From: Takakia lepidozioides
Lineage: Eukaryota > Streptophyta > Takakiopsida > Takakiales > Takakiaceae
DNA: 64,000 nt
NCBI GenBank assembly: GCA_030704615.1
Contig: CM060732.1
Location: 71,467,053-71,531,052 of the forward strand
Direction: 5' to 3'
Shown here: positions 37,101-49,083 of the stretch, piece by piece
How positions within the stretch are numbered: position 1 is the stretch's first letter
Layout of the letters: every line of letters starts with the position of its first letter
Program-made: the position numbers and the translations under genes
Notes under the pieces: model-generated
What the model saw: the letters and a program-made list of their open reading frames with translations, nothing else
Databases searched by the model: none
What the model was told of the DNA's origin: nothing

Positions 37101-38470
37101 TGCAGAGGCCTACCCTATATCAATATGAAAGTTATGTCCATTTGGGCACTTGTAGGCAATGTCCGTTCTGCCATAGTGATGGAATTGCTGGTTCCATGAA
37201 TGCTGACAGGATGAAGATATAGCAAAACAACCTCTCCCCCGCATTTCACACCCAGGATGCTTTAGTAGGACCAATCTTGTTGCATATATAGTGGCTACCA
37301 GACCTAATTCGTCCTGTTGCAATCACAAGGTCTGGCAGGTGGAGAGTGGTTTTGTGGAGTTGGTCTTCTGCTTATTAAGAGTGAAATATGTTCACCAATC
37401 CACTGCCATCAAGCTGAAAAAGCGTTGTTTGCAGCAATTAGCTGCTATGTGTGCTCTCAACCCCATGCCCCAGCCATCTCTCTGTGTTTGACTTGCTTTT
37501 CCACTGTGCTTTCCTCTTCCAAGGAACAGCCTGTCGTACAACCTGCCTGTCTGTAATGCACTGCCTGATTTTTTTTCTCTCATTCTCGTGGGGCCAAGAC
37601 TCCTGATTGACAGAACCCAGCATGTGTCCAAATATATCTCTAGTGCCTCTGATTGGATCTGAGGCTTTGGGGTTAATTTTTGGATCACGCGATGGGAGAG
37701 CGTGAAGGATATCTGCCAACCTGAGAATCAAGCTGGAGTGAACCTCAATGATAGTAGTGCCTCATCTGCCTTTATCCTGTCCTCTTGTTCCCCTTCTTTC
37801 CACTCCCTCAGAACTTGGGGTAGGGTCTAGGCCAGAAGGGTATGGAAATTATAGGCCATCTCTATCCATTCTGAGAATATGGTGAGGAGTGCAGCTGACC
37901 TGTTCTGGCGCGGGATCTGTTGGTCATCTGTTTAAATTGGTTGGAAAGGTGTAGTAGTTGGAAGAGCTTTTTCCTTCTTGCTCTCGGTGATTGCACTTCC
38001 AGTCGACTTCCAGTAGACGGTTTGCACATTATCGCTTAATGATGAAGTGACCAGTAGAGAAATGTTTTGCCAGGAGTCAGTATGAGTTTTTTGAAAATGT
38101 TCTTTTGGTGATATTCCTACACTTCTCTTTGTCATCACAACGAAGACCGCTTTTACTTTGCTGAAGACAGACGAGGCAAATTTGAAGAGCTAATGAGTAA
38201 ACAAGATGTTGTAAGTTTGATGACCAAGATAACAAGTCTCTCAATGCTGGGGAGTGTGAAGTTCAATCAAACGTTTCATTGCATAACGGACATAGTCCAT
38301 ATACATACTCAAAAATGATTGTGACTCTCCTTCCTACCTAAACCTTTAGACAGAGTCATATGGTACACCACCTTATTGGGCGATACTGTCTGCAATTCGG
38401 ACAGAGTATTTCAGACATTTAGGTGTCAAACAGGAATTCCATAATCAAAGTGTGCTAACAGTTATTTCAG
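34160..38470. other. Gene-poor stretch with a GA microsatellite
   Basis: No gene is supported. A perfect (GA)n tract lies at about 35149-35171. Two minus-strand frames read like old protein debris (34946-34590, with AANPFDRGTARALYQDSEN; 36374-36174, with GIQDVFIDVVTGKHKKIP), but I cannot assign either to a family and no splice structure supports them. Confidence 0.4.
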
Positions 38471-38475
38471 TTGAT

Positions 38476-39279
38476 TTACAATGCTGTATTGAGTCTCTGG
38501 GCACGGCGCTCCCTGACCAAAGCCCGCTTTCTGGATTCGTTATCAGCTGCGCGAGCAATCTTCTGTCTCTTCCTCTCTGTAAAGGGATGGCACAAACCAC
38601 AGCATATAATATGTAATTCCAACGAATCAAAAGCACTACACATACTCTCCCACGTACAGACGGCTTCCCGGCCCAAATATCAGACCAGGATGTCAAAATG
38701 GAAGCAACATCAACAACATTGAGAGAGAGACGCTCACTTTCTAAAAACTAACAAAGCATACATGAAATCCAGGAAAACCGTCAACTCCAGAGAAGTAGTA
38801 CCTGTGGCAGCAGCTTTGATGTTCTGGGTGGAATCCTTAGCTGCAGTTCTCCGAATGGGGTGGATGGGATGGCTAATAGTGTAGAAAACAAGGCGCATAT
38901 TGGCTCGCAAGTACGACAACTTCTCTCCCGCCACAGCACCAGCGACAGCGATTCTTCTTCCACCAGCTGCGCGCAAGTCCACGAACTTCACATTCGGGGA
39001 GGAGAGCTTGTTCTCAACAACTGCACCGGGAGCGCTCTTCCGCCCTCGAAATCCTTTCATGTTTCTGAATCCAGTGTTGGTGGTGCCTGTGCCAGCCCCC
39101 CCCCTTGTCCCCATGCCACCAACTCCAGTTCCCATTCCAGTTCCTGCTGTCCCCATGCCTCCAACTCCATTTCCGAGTCCGGTTCCTGCTGTCCCCATGC
39201 CACCATCTCCATTTCCGATTCCAGTTCCCGCTGTGTTTCCGTAGCCAGCTGCTGCAGCGCTTCGCTTTCCAAATGCCAT
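38476..39279 (-). CDS. Small Gly-rich, basic-tailed protein of unknown function
   Basis: Two coding exons, 39279-38802 and 38576-38476, join in phase across a GT-AG intron (CACAG|GTACTA and TTTACAG|AGAGG) to give 192 residues. Residues 1-70 hold a degenerate GTAGTGxGxGVGGMG repeat of about 15 residues after MAFGKRSAAAAGYG. Then comes a conserved-looking middle (VKFVDLRAAGGRRIAVAGAV, then EKLSYLRANMRLVFYTISHP) and a highly basic tail (ERKRQKIARAADNESRKRAL, then VRERRAQRLNTAL), possibly nuclear. I do not recognise the family. The gene has a clear TATA box and ACGTG elements upstream, so I regard it as a live gene, perhaps stress-inducible. The start is the first ATG of the Gly-rich frame; an alternative ATG lies 9 bases upstream. 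Confidence 0.7.
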
Positions 39280-39546
39280 GATCTTCAAGTACCTAGCTGC
39301 AGATCCTTCTCACAATCTCAAACACTGACAAAATCTCTCGGAAATGACTCGGAAATCTGGTAGCTGTCAATTGAGCACTGCAAGTGTGCAATCTCTAAAA
39401 CAGCAATGACGATGTTTTGGTCACGACGATGGAATTCTCGAAGAAAAAACTGAGATTACTGGACAAAGCCGAAAACAAATGGAGATGTTGAAGCAACACT
39501 GAGATGACTGATGTATGCTGATGTTGCAGGCCGCTCTGTGGGCTGC

Positions 39547-39554
39547 TTTATATA
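39547..39554 (-). promoter_or_regulatory. TATA box of the Gly-rich gene
   Basis: The minus strand reads GAGTATATAAAGC, a textbook plant TATA element, about 270 bases upstream of the start codon. It predicts a 5' untranslated region of roughly 240 bases. Confidence 0.7.
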
Positions 39555-39600
39555 CTCGGGATTCTGGACCCACCCTTTGCACGCGTCAATCTAGAACTGA

Positions 39601-39693
39601 CACACGTGTGAGAAACGAATCTCCCACCTCCATCCACACCACATCACACCAATGAGTCGTAGCCTGCCACGTAGATGTTTAGGGACACGTGTC
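39601..39693. promoter_or_regulatory. ACGTG (G-box/ABRE) elements
   Basis: Palindromic cacacgtgtg at 39601-39610 and gacacgtgtc at 39684-39693, with gccacgtag between them, lie 50-140 bases upstream of the TATA box. In plants such elements bind bZIP/bHLH factors and mediate abscisic-acid or light responses. Regulation of the Gly-rich gene by them is inferred. Confidence 0.5.
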
Positions 39694-39959
39694 GAATATT
39701 CACCAGCTTATATTTTTGGGTTCTTTTCTTCCTTTTGTTTTATTTTTTTGTAAGTTGTTTTGTTGGGTAGCATTAATTTAATAAAATTAATTTGGAGGTT
39801 GTGGTTGTGGCACGGCTAATATTTTTTAGTATTGGCTCTACTAAGGAGAGGCCACGCATCCATACTCCTCTCATTTTACAATATTAGTGGCGGTGGGCCC
39901 CACGCACGGACGCCCGGCTCCCCCCCTGCGCCCGCTCCCCCGCGGCTGCAACAGCCGCG

Positions 39960-41470
39960 GCCGGTCCACTGTGCCAGTCCCCTCACGTCCTCCCTGTCAG
40001 TCTGCCCGCCAGTCCGCTGCCCATGAGTCCGCTCCTCGTCAGTCTGCCGGATAGCCAGTCTGCTGGCCAGTACGCTGGAGGCCAGTCCGCTGCGCCAGTT
40101 CCCCAACTTCCAGTCCGCCGACAAGGCCCGATGTGGGCCGTCCGCTCCTAAATCCCATCTGAGCCCTCCATTTTTAGGGCCTAAACCCTGCGACCAAATC
40201 CGGCCTGTCTCTTGTGAGGGCTCTTTGTTGTCCGATGTTGCGATAGGCGTTTCCACGCACGCCCGTCTTCTTCTTGTACACGAGCAACGTTGATGATGAT
40301 GAGGGGTGTGCCTGAACATGGCAGGACTGTTAGGGCGGGCTCTACAGCCACCATCGTGCATATGCTTCCACTATTTTTGCCTTTTTGTTGTGCTTTAGGG
40401 AACCTTGGGCTTTCTGGTATGGTTGTATGTCATAAATATGCTACTGCCTTATCTGTCCTCCATATCGTCATCTGCTTCTGATCCCTCATGATACGCTTAA
40501 CGCCTTCGTTTTGCATCTGTTCTGAGAGGCTTGACCCCTTCGTACTGCAACCGAACCCATGAGGGCGGAAATCGCGGAAGCATATGCACATGGGGGAGTG
40601 TATACATTGCAGATCTCATATCGAACGGCAGGACTGTTGAGGGGACCAAGTAAAAAGGCTTGCAAGGAACGTGCACAAGTTGTGCATAATGGAGAATCCG
40701 AAGAAATGATGTTTTGTGAAGGATCCAGATCATATGATAAAGGGGTTGGCAGCAGACTCCAGCATTCCTGCTCATCGTGTCAACGGACATGATCCACTCT
40801 TAAGGTCCTTAAACATCCACAAGGTCTGGTTGAATGCACAGGTCTCAGCCATGATCGTCTCATTACTGAAGCGGAAGCAGAATCTGTACATTGCCCAGTT
40901 TTGAAGGAGGAGAGGTGGCTGAGACATGTGGAGTCTGCCAGATCGCGTGGATGTTTGTGGCGTTTAGGAGTGCATCTTCTCCGTTGACAATTGAGGACAA
41001 TGACGACAATTCAGATATCAGTCCGATGTATTGTCACTTTATCAGTCCATTCTGCCGCGGGTCTACGAGCATTGGGTCTGCTGGCACGTCAGTGCCAGCA
41101 ATATCCCTCTTCAGGCCTAAATATCATGTCGTCAGTCTGTTGAACCGTAGGTGTGCTGGAAGTCTATCTGTTGGGATATCAGTCTGTTGCACTTGTCACT
41201 TTCTGAGCCAGTTCTGCCGGGAGTCTGCTGATGCAAAGTGGGAGACAGTTGTGGTTGAGGGTTGGGTCTGTTCAACTTTCCCTCAGTCTCTTCTCCCGTC
41301 AGTCTGCTGGCTTCTTCTCCCATCAGACTCTCGTCAGTCTGTTGAACCCTCCTTTGCTAGATACTCCTCTATGGATATCAGTCTGTTATGCCGCCAGACT
41401 CTTCGAAGTGGGACTGTTCGACTTTCTTGTTTACCCTCAGTCTCGTATACCATCAGTATGTTGAACCGTA
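39960..41470. repeat. Degenerate CAGTCTGCTG minisatellite in two blocks
   Basis: Blocks at 39960-40140 and 41020-41470 are built of spaced copies of cagtctgctg or cagtccgctg, with variants cagtctgttgaacc and tatcagtctgttg. The spacing is irregular (about 15-60 bases). Between the blocks (40150-41015) lies unrelated sequence that may be an insertion. Reading frames across the array are by-products of the repeat. Confidence 0.6.
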
Positions 41471-41509
41471 AATAAAAACTAAGAAACCCAAAAGGTCCTA
41501 AACCCTAAA

Positions 41510-41765
41510 CCCAGAAAGGCAGGTCGTCGCCTCCTGCGACACCCTCGCGTCGCATTTGGCGACAAGTTTTTTTCAAATTTTTACCTGGGAGTCGCACCCC
41601 GCAACGGAAAGCCGTCGCGGGGGGCGACATATTTTTTTATTTATGGGGCCGGGGGTCGCAAGCAACGACGACCAGCCGTCGCAAATACCATTTTTACATT
41701 TTAAAAAAGGGCGGGGCGCAGGCGTTCGACGGCCGGGCGTCGCACGTAGGCGCCGCGCCCTTTTT
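41510..41765. repeat. Left gtcgc-rich subterminal-type array
   Basis: The stretch repeats gtcgc/gcgac at least ten times (gtcgtcgcc, tgcgacacc, gcgtcgcat, ggcgacaag, gagtcgcacc, gccgtcgcg and others) separated by T-rich runs. It matches the style of 51290-51990, though not base for base. Confidence 0.55.
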
Positions 41766-41899
41766 TTTTTCCCCAAGTGCTTGAAGCACCTCTTTCCCCT
41801 CCCATTTTCCTTTGTTCTTTAGGAGAGAGGTAATTCAGAGAGTGGGGTTTAGGGTAGAGGAGAAACGCACCTGCTGCTGAGCCCGAGGTGGTCGCAAGG

Positions 41900-43200
41900 C
41901 CCCAAGGAGTTTGCCCCAACGCCGCTCCAACGCTCAAAGTAAGCAACGCCTCCTCCCTCACTTTCTCTCTTGCTTTCTTGCCCTAAGCACGGGCTGATGT
42001 CTCTCTCCCATGTGTGGTAGGAACGCCGCGCAGAGGCGCGTTGTAAACGAGCTGAAGAGAGACAAATAGCCGTGGTGAGCGAGGGAGAGACACCCTGCAG
42101 CGGCGGGGACCCGCGCCGTTGGCAGCCGCGAAAGCACCGCAGCAGCTCGCTGCGCCAGCTCGCTTCAAGCAGCAGCAGCAGCAGCAGAGGTACGTCAGGG
42201 AAATTGCACTCTCCCTTTCCTCTCTGCTTCTGTTTACTGTTCAAAGGTAGTCTTCCTGCCCTGAGTTTAAATTTTGGTCTGGTGCCAAGAGTGGGATAGA
42301 CCCTTGAGCATGATGTCCTTCCCCATGTCATAGACTGGAAAGGTTCAGGGAAGTTTTCTTCCTAACTTCATTTTCACCGGACAATTTTCTGGTAACAGAC
42401 ATGGCTTTGGACACTATGATGTCGACCTTATGTGGTCCAAGTCTTGAGTATTAGGCTGATGGTGCCACAGGTTGAAAGAAGTGATTGGACCGGGTGTGGC
42501 AGTTGGAGCCTACATCCTCACTATTTTGCGGTATGGTTGGAATAAGCCTCACGTGGTTCAAAGAACATTGTGAAAAATGATTTACAAAAAACTGTATGTG
42601 GAGTGAAAAGTTGAATAAGGTAGTTCTCTTGTTATGTTTCCTAAAAGGTAGAGAGGGCTAAATTATAAGTATTGCTGGAATTGACCTCATATCATCATTT
42701 TTTATGATGCAGATGTCGATAAGTGTACGTTCTCTATCTTAGAAGTGTGCTCCATTCAAAGTGGGTGTGGGGTCTAAAGCTCGAAGTCTATTGTCTGATT
42801 GACTCAACTACAAACCACCTGCGTGGAATCTTATGCAAGCTAGAGTAGATAAACTATTAGGTAGACCGCCTTCTTTACTACAATGGCTGGAGAATCTGGG
42901 AATATGGGAGATTGTCTCTACTACTTCAGTTCAGCATGCTTCCAATTGAACTTTCTGGTGGTAATTGTCCTGCAGCGGTAGAATGGGCCAAGTTTGGTGC
43001 ATTTTGGACGAATGGGTAGATTTGTAGTGCAACATCTCGTTTGTTATTATAGGTCTTTCCTCAGATGATACAAATAAACAGATCATGTTTCTATCCAATG
43101 TCAAACATACTTGTGTGTGAATTACATATACGGTGAATTTGAAGCAAACGCAATTAATGAGCAGGTAGTTGATGCACTGCAAGAGGAAAGCACAACAGTT
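41900..43200. other. CACTA interior without clear gene
   Basis: Contains a (CAG)n tract at about 42168-42187 flanked by GC-rich sequence that might be a 5' exon, with a usable donor (agcagcagag|gtacgt near 42189). The rest, to 43200, shows no frame I recognise. A TNP2-type transposase would be expected here in a complete element but was not seen. Confidence 0.35.
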
Positions 43201-43205
43201 GTAAT

Positions 43206-43523
43206 ATGGCACATTCTCCCCAATCAAGAAACAAAAAATGGTGGATAGAGCCTTGGAAGGTTGAAGACAAAGATCCTAAGCATTTCATGTATGTTCCCTC
43301 GGAGAAGTGGACTCATGGGGAAAATGGGGACGGTGAAGTCCATCGGGATGAAACAATCAGACCTGATGTTTTGCCCGATGATGGAGCGTATGCTCATTTG
43401 ATTGGTGATACTGTTGGGGTTGAAGTAGTTGAGGGCGAAGAAGTGTTTGATGATGGAATAGAACCCGTAGCTGTTGTTGAGCAGGAAGTCCAGCACATCA
43501 TTCAGGCATGCTTGACCTTCTAA
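43206..43523 (+). CDS. Acidic 105-residue ORF inside the CACTA element
   Basis: The frame starts MAHSPQSRNKKWWIEPWK and continues through KHFMYVPSEKWTH into an acidic Glu/Asp/Val-rich tail (VEVVEGEEVFDDGIEPVAVV). By position it could be the C-terminal tail of a decayed TNP2-like transposase, which often ends in acidic sequence. The frame is closed upstream, so it is either the last exon or a remnant. No domain signature was recognised. Confidence 0.3.
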   Translation: MAHSPQSRNKKWWIEPWKVEDKDPKHFMYVPSEKWTHGENGDGEVHRDETIRPDVLPDDGAYAHLIGDTVGVEVVEGEEVFDDGIEPVAVVEQEVQHIIQACLTF

Positions 43524-43529
43524 AAGAAC

Positions 43530-44118
43530 ACATTCCTCTAGATTATAAACCAGCTGGGCCAATTTCTCCAACAGTGTCTTTTGAAGGTAATCAGATATTC
43601 AAATCTACGTTAGTAAGTCAACTAAATGGAAATCCATTTCTCTCCATAGATTGACTTGTGTTCGCAATTCTATATACTTCAACAACTCAGAGTCTTATAT
43701 GAAGGCAACAACATCTACAATCACTTGTTTGTTGGGATTGGGCAGCGATTGTGGAGTTTATTTCATTCAAATGATATCCACGCAATTGTCATCTTCGGTG
43801 AAGGCAGTACAGAAACGACATAAGGGCAAACGGGCAGCCAATGGTGTGCCTGCAGCCATCACTGCTGCACTGGATCAGGGCACTTGGGTCTCTAAGTCAG
43901 GTTTATCCAGCAAGGTCAAGACTTGCGGGTCCAGATTCAGATCCTTGAGAATCTCTTCTACTCTCTTCTCCCAGGGCTTACCCTGTTTGACAGGGCGGTG
44001 ATGTTTCCAAGATATAGAGTCGATTAACTTAGGATATCTGGTGTTGGACATATGTTGTAGCTGAACCTGCCATCTGACCTTGAATTTATCTCGTCATGAG
44101 CTTAAAAGAGAGCAACAC

Positions 44119-44120
<2 letters not shown>
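43530..44120. other. Unassigned sequence left of the inverted-repeat element
   Basis: A plus-strand frame of 116 codons (43651-44001) includes AVQKRHKGKRAANGVPAAIT but resembles nothing I know and has no supporting signal. The remainder is featureless. Confidence 0.3.
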
Positions 44121-44122
<2 letters not shown>

Positions 44123-44176
<54 letters not shown>

Positions 44177-46413
44177 AGATATTCATGTCATGTCAAGATA
44201 TGGACAAGACCCACTAGGGTCATTGTCAATTAAAGACATAAACAACCCAAAACAGGGCACCATCTAACATTTCCATTCTTGTCATAGCTTCCCATGAATT
44301 GACATCACCCAATCAGTCATGATAAAACAGGGTGGGAGGGCGGGGTTTGTTCATGTAGGGGATGCAAGCATCTTGAACACCCGAGATCCAGCCATCTTGG
44401 CCAATGAATCATTTGTTCATGTGTGGGACAAGATAAGATATTGTTGCCCCTGTGCAGGCTACAAGGCCTCTTGGTTCAGCCTGTACACATACCTTACCAG
44501 CACAAAAATGTTGAGGTCATGCAAAGGGCAAGGTACCATGGCCCAGCCTGCCCTATTACCATTTCAAGACACGTTTTCACACAGGTGTCTTGGACATGAT
44601 CCACAGGTTGCAGCAACTTACCTTTTCAGCCATTAATTAGGGCACGTCATGCATCAGCCAAGGCATAAGGACCAGCCTGCAGTTTGTCAGAATCACAATA
44701 TGCCACCAAGCAATCCAACTTGGGCAAGATGAAATAAATTCCATATCATTTGTATTCACCCCGAGACATATGATCAAACAATGTGTCAAGGGAATGTGAA
44801 TTCAGCCTGTCAAAATGCAGGTTCAAGACTTGTACCTACAAGCAGCTTGAACAGCCGAGATCCAACCTCTTTTGCATATAAAAAACCAGTTTGCAGGTCA
44901 TAGGCCTGATGTCATGACAGAGCCGGCCAAAACGCAGGCTGTAGCATGCCAAACCAGGGGCAGTCAGGTTGAAATCGGGGCTACAGGCAGCAGCCACCTC
45001 ACAGCGCAAAAACCCATAGGTCTCCTCAGCCCATATCCCAATCTGCATGCTCAAGAAACTTCAAAGTAGGTGAGGATCCTCACCTGGTCCCATCACAAGC
45101 CCCCACAAAAACCAACAGGTTAGTGAGGATTGTGGAACCCCAGGTGAATCACAGACCCTCACACTTGTTATCGATGTCAACTAAGAAACTCAAAAGCAAG
45201 AGAAAGAGATAAGATGAGAATCCCTAAACTCCAAAGGCACCTTAAGCGATTGGGGAAGAGGGTTATGCGCCATCACTACCCGCAGCAAGCCGCCTCCACA
45301 AAGCACATAAGCAATGAAGCAAAGCAGGCACAATCGCAAGGCACTAGAAAGGAGGGAGAGAACTTCCCATCGTAAGTGCCCTTGCTAAGCACAAAGAAAA
45401 GCCAGAGGAGGGAAGATGCTCCTGCATTCATAGCGGTGTTTCCCGCTGCAAGAGAGACAAGGCGCCGCCTTCACGCCCCCCAGGCGCTCGTCCAGCATGG
45501 GTACAACACCACAAACGGGGCAGCCACCGAAGCACGTCCGCCATAACACTCTCCTCGCGAGCTCAGAAGCACATCGCGTGCTTCTGACAGCGGGAGAGAC
45601 GACATAGGGTTTTTTGTCCCCCGATTATTCATCCGTGGATGAAAAACAGTAGGACGCACCCGTATACCCTGACGGAATTCATCCGCATCAAGGTTAACAA
45701 TAGGTTTTGGGGTAGGGGTTAGGGTTTCCACCGTAATTAATCATAATTAGGGGTAGTAAAGATCAATTCCAGGCCATAATCACATCATCCATAGACAGAT
45801 CACTTGTGTCAGGATGAAAAAACAGGGAATAACATACGATGCACGCCTTGGGGTACTTACATTTGGCCAAATGTGAAGCTGCAATATGGTTTGCCATGCC
45901 CAAGAAGTTTACTTGATGGCATGCCCGAAGTGTAATTAATTGCAGGCTGGTCCTTCCAGTTGCCTATGTGTACATTCCCTGAATGTGTTGTAGGGTAGGC
46001 TGTTCTTACCTACTTTGCATAATGCTTGTCTTGGATCACCTCAAGGTACTTGTGTATACATATCTTGGATCTGTAACGTGGCAAGATGTTCTTATATGCC
46101 CATGATATCTTGCATGGTGCATATCTTATGGATAACTATGGATGATGTAATCTGAGGCTGCAATCTGACTTATATTGTGCAAGAGGGTCACTTGGGTACA
46201 TGACAGGAATCTGATTATGAACATACCCCACCCTCCCACCCTGTTTTATCATGACTGAGTGGGTGGCGTCACTTGGTGTGTTATGACAAGACTGGAAATG
46301 TTAGATGGTGCCCTGTCATGGGGCTGTTTATGTCTTTAATTGACAATGAACCTAGTTGGTCTTGTCCATGTCTTGACATGACATGAATATCTTCCCACTC
46401 TCTCCCTCTCTCT
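44123..46413. mobile_element. Inverted-repeat transposon, copy A (Mutator-like or foldback)
   Basis: Left arm 44123-44353 and right arm 46218-46413 are reverse complements. Both contain, reading inward, a GA-rich terminus, gaagatattcatgtcatgtc, tggacaagacc, gacataaacag or acataaacaac, gggcaccatctaacatttcc and tcatgataaaacagggtggg. The interior of about 1.9 kb has no transposase, so this is a non-autonomous element. Long terminal inverted repeats suggest a Mutator-like element, but target-site duplications could not be confirmed because the ends merge with a (GA)n microsatellite (44125-44173). Confidence 0.75.
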
Positions 46414-46479
46414 TATTAACTTTTTCTACCCCCTCTTTTCCTCTGTGGGTTTTTTTTTTGGTGAGCAGCATGAAAGAGA

Positions 46480-48840
46480 TGAGAGAGAGAGAAGATACTT
46501 TTTGTCATGCAAGACAAGGACAGGACCCCTAGGGTCGTTGTCATGAAAGAATAATCAGACATATCAGCCACTTAACAGTGGCACCATCCATTAATCATCA
46601 AGCTTAGAAAATCCAGAATTACATCCATGCACAATAATGTGTTCATGTCAGTATTATTCATAACCCAAAGAGTATGCCACTGATGCTGATTGACCACCAG
46701 TCATGATCATGATACACATTCAGAGGTCTGGGTGGGATGGCGGGTACTTGGCCATATTTTGGCCTTGATGTGTTGCAGGTCAAATGGTCATATAGATTTA
46801 CTGTCCGCAAGCTGTAATCCAAGCATACTTACTCAAACCCCATGGGTGTCATGGAGGGTTTTTTTTCAAAACAAAAAGAACGAGAAGAACACTTGGACAT
46901 CACAGATTTAAATATCTTGCCCTGCCAGTATTTGTTTAGACTGGTCTGCAACACAGCTTGCCCCCACAGGGGAGGTGGATATGTCTGGTAAGTTTTCCAG
47001 AATACCCCTATACCTTTATTTCTTGCTACAGCTGAAAATCAAAGTTCGTGACCCAACAAGGTAAAGATAAAGGACTGCATACACATCATGTGACAGTATA
47101 TAATACTGTCAGTACATCCTATTCACATCATTCCACATTTGACCATGTCATTACACCATGTCCAGGGGTTATTTCCACTTGACCACCCTGGCTGCCTCAA
47201 AAACCAGTTACAATTTATATTGCTGTCATATTTCAATGTCAGCCGAATAGCCACGGGCAGAAACTTCACCATATCCTGGCCTAAGCATCTAGCTAACAAA
47301 GCCATCCGGGTTGGAACATAACATGGGTATTTTACCAACAGGGGTACCCGAGTAGCTGCAACAACCAGTTCCTTGTAGCCTCTCAAATTGTTTCCAACTA
47401 CCATAAGGTAAGCAAAGCAAACTAGGGCCTGGAAAACAGATGTGTGTCTCTAACACAAGCCATCATAAACCCGGTTGTCACAACAAAGCAGAGGTCTTCC
47501 ATTGGCTGAGCCGAAAATAGCCCATCGTAGAAAATATTACACTTGTTCTTCCAAAATAAAGGAAGGAAAGAGGTAGGATCAAGAAAAACCATAGAGTAGT
47601 TTAGTTTTTCAACATTTTAAGATGAGTCCCTGGCAAGCGATTCCTTCCCCTGCTCTGCAATCCCACTTGGCATCCAGCAACACCTAGACATCAGAATATT
47701 AAGTGGAAGCCCTCACATGTGCCCGTCCCAAAAACAACCACAACGCATTGTGAGTTAGTGAGGATGCACGAGGTGAGTAGCAGGCTTCCACACTTGCTAT
47801 CGAGGTCAAATACACTTCAATCTAAGCGTAGAGAATGCCAAAGAAAGCAGGGAAGCAAGAGAAATAGAAAAAAATCCTTTTTTTAACTGTTTGGGGGAGA
47901 GTCGCCATCTCTCCACAAGCCTAACCGTGCAGGGAGGTCTCCGCCAGCACCACAACACTGCTACCTTAACCAAAGCAAAGTCTTGCCAAGCACAAGAAAA
48001 AAGAGCTTGGTCTCAAAAGGTAGGGTTTATAAAGGGAGGGAGAGAGACTTCCTTGTTCTACCAAGACGCCGCCATTCATCAAAGATCCAGAGGAGGGCAC
48101 CTATGAAACTTCATAAGCAGGCAGGTGGTACCTCCGCCATCACTGCCGTGGTTCCCTTGTGCAGCAAAAAAACAGACAAATGAGACAGTGAATCTTCCCT
48201 CATCTCTAAGCCACCGCCATCGCCTTAAAGAGCCCGCATAGGCGGCGCTCACAGGAGCCATAAACACTCAAGGATCGACAGCTCATGGTATCTGCAGCAC
48301 GAGTACCATCGCTCCTCCCAAGCCGCCATCGCGTGCGCTCTCGCAGCGCAAAAATAAAGACATTAGGGTTGCGCAGGGTTTTCCCCTGTCTGGCCCGTCA
48401 TTCATCCTTCTCAGGATGAAAAACATCCGTTAGCCTGTACGCCTGACGGACGTTGTCCATTTCTCATTCGCGGAAGATGAAAGACATCGTGCGTTCATCT
48501 TGTCTTGAACTCAATGGATGTAGTCCATTTTTCATCTAGGTTAGATGAAAAACATCAGGGGGTTTTTTTTATAAAAAAAAATATACCTGTCTTGCCCCGT
48601 ATTTAGGTCCTGTCAGATGAAGTATTTTTTTCATCCAGGTTGGATTGAAGAAATAAAAACTGACGGGAGTTTTGCAATCAGTATATTCCGGGTTGATGTT
48701 CGGATGAAGCAAAAAACCTCACAAGTATTTAGTGAAGAAATGTTTCACTAGGAAAAAAATGTATTTTGGATGAAAAACATCCAAAATTCCCTGCAACCCA
48801 ATTTTTCAAATTTTTCAATGTTTTCAAAGATGGAAGTCGG
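46480..48840. mobile_element. Related element, copy B, lacking a visible right arm
   Basis: A diverged left arm starts at about 46480: gagagagagagaagatact, aagacaaggacaggaccc, agggtcgttgtcat and ggcaccatcc. Interior homology to copy A is visible in order: 47750-47880 against 45125-45215 (tagtgaggat, then cacttgctatcgaggtcaa) and 48180-48560 against 45440-45730 (gcgcaaaa and ggatgaaaaaca with cctgacgga). No right arm was found before 48840, so the right end is truncated or replaced. The frames inside show no transposase. Confidence 0.6.
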
Positions 48841-48894
48841 GACAACAATTCCATAAAACCCAGTTTCCAGAGGGAGACAGAGGGAAACCAAAAA

Positions 48895-48985
48895 AAAAAA
48901 ATGGGGGGGGGGGGGAAGTGACTGAGCCCGTGGTGCTTAGCAGTTGCTGGTGGTGCTCAGTCACTTCCCCCCCCCCCCACCTTTT
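48895..48985. repeat. Inverted repeat with G-run and C-run arms
   Basis: About ten or more Gs followed by aagtgactgagc (48903-48927) pair with gctcagtcacttcc plus a C-run (48955-48980). The loop is about 28 bases and contains cagttgctggtggtg. It lies just upstream of the CACTA reading frames at 49.1 kb. Confidence 0.7.
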
Positions 48986-49083
48986 TCTTTTCTCTTTGTT
49001 GCCCCCTCTTGAGACCCCGAGCACTTGCTGCTCTCAGCCCCCGACATGCTTGGTTTTTTTTGTTTTTGATCGGAATGTAGAGG

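Noticed and set aside
41132-41475. 194-codon and antisense frames in the minisatellite
   Set aside because: By-products of a repeat whose unit lacks stops.
45710-45740. ggggttagggtttcc, telomere-like repeat
   Set aside because: Only one to two units; chance or interior sequence of the inverted-repeat element.
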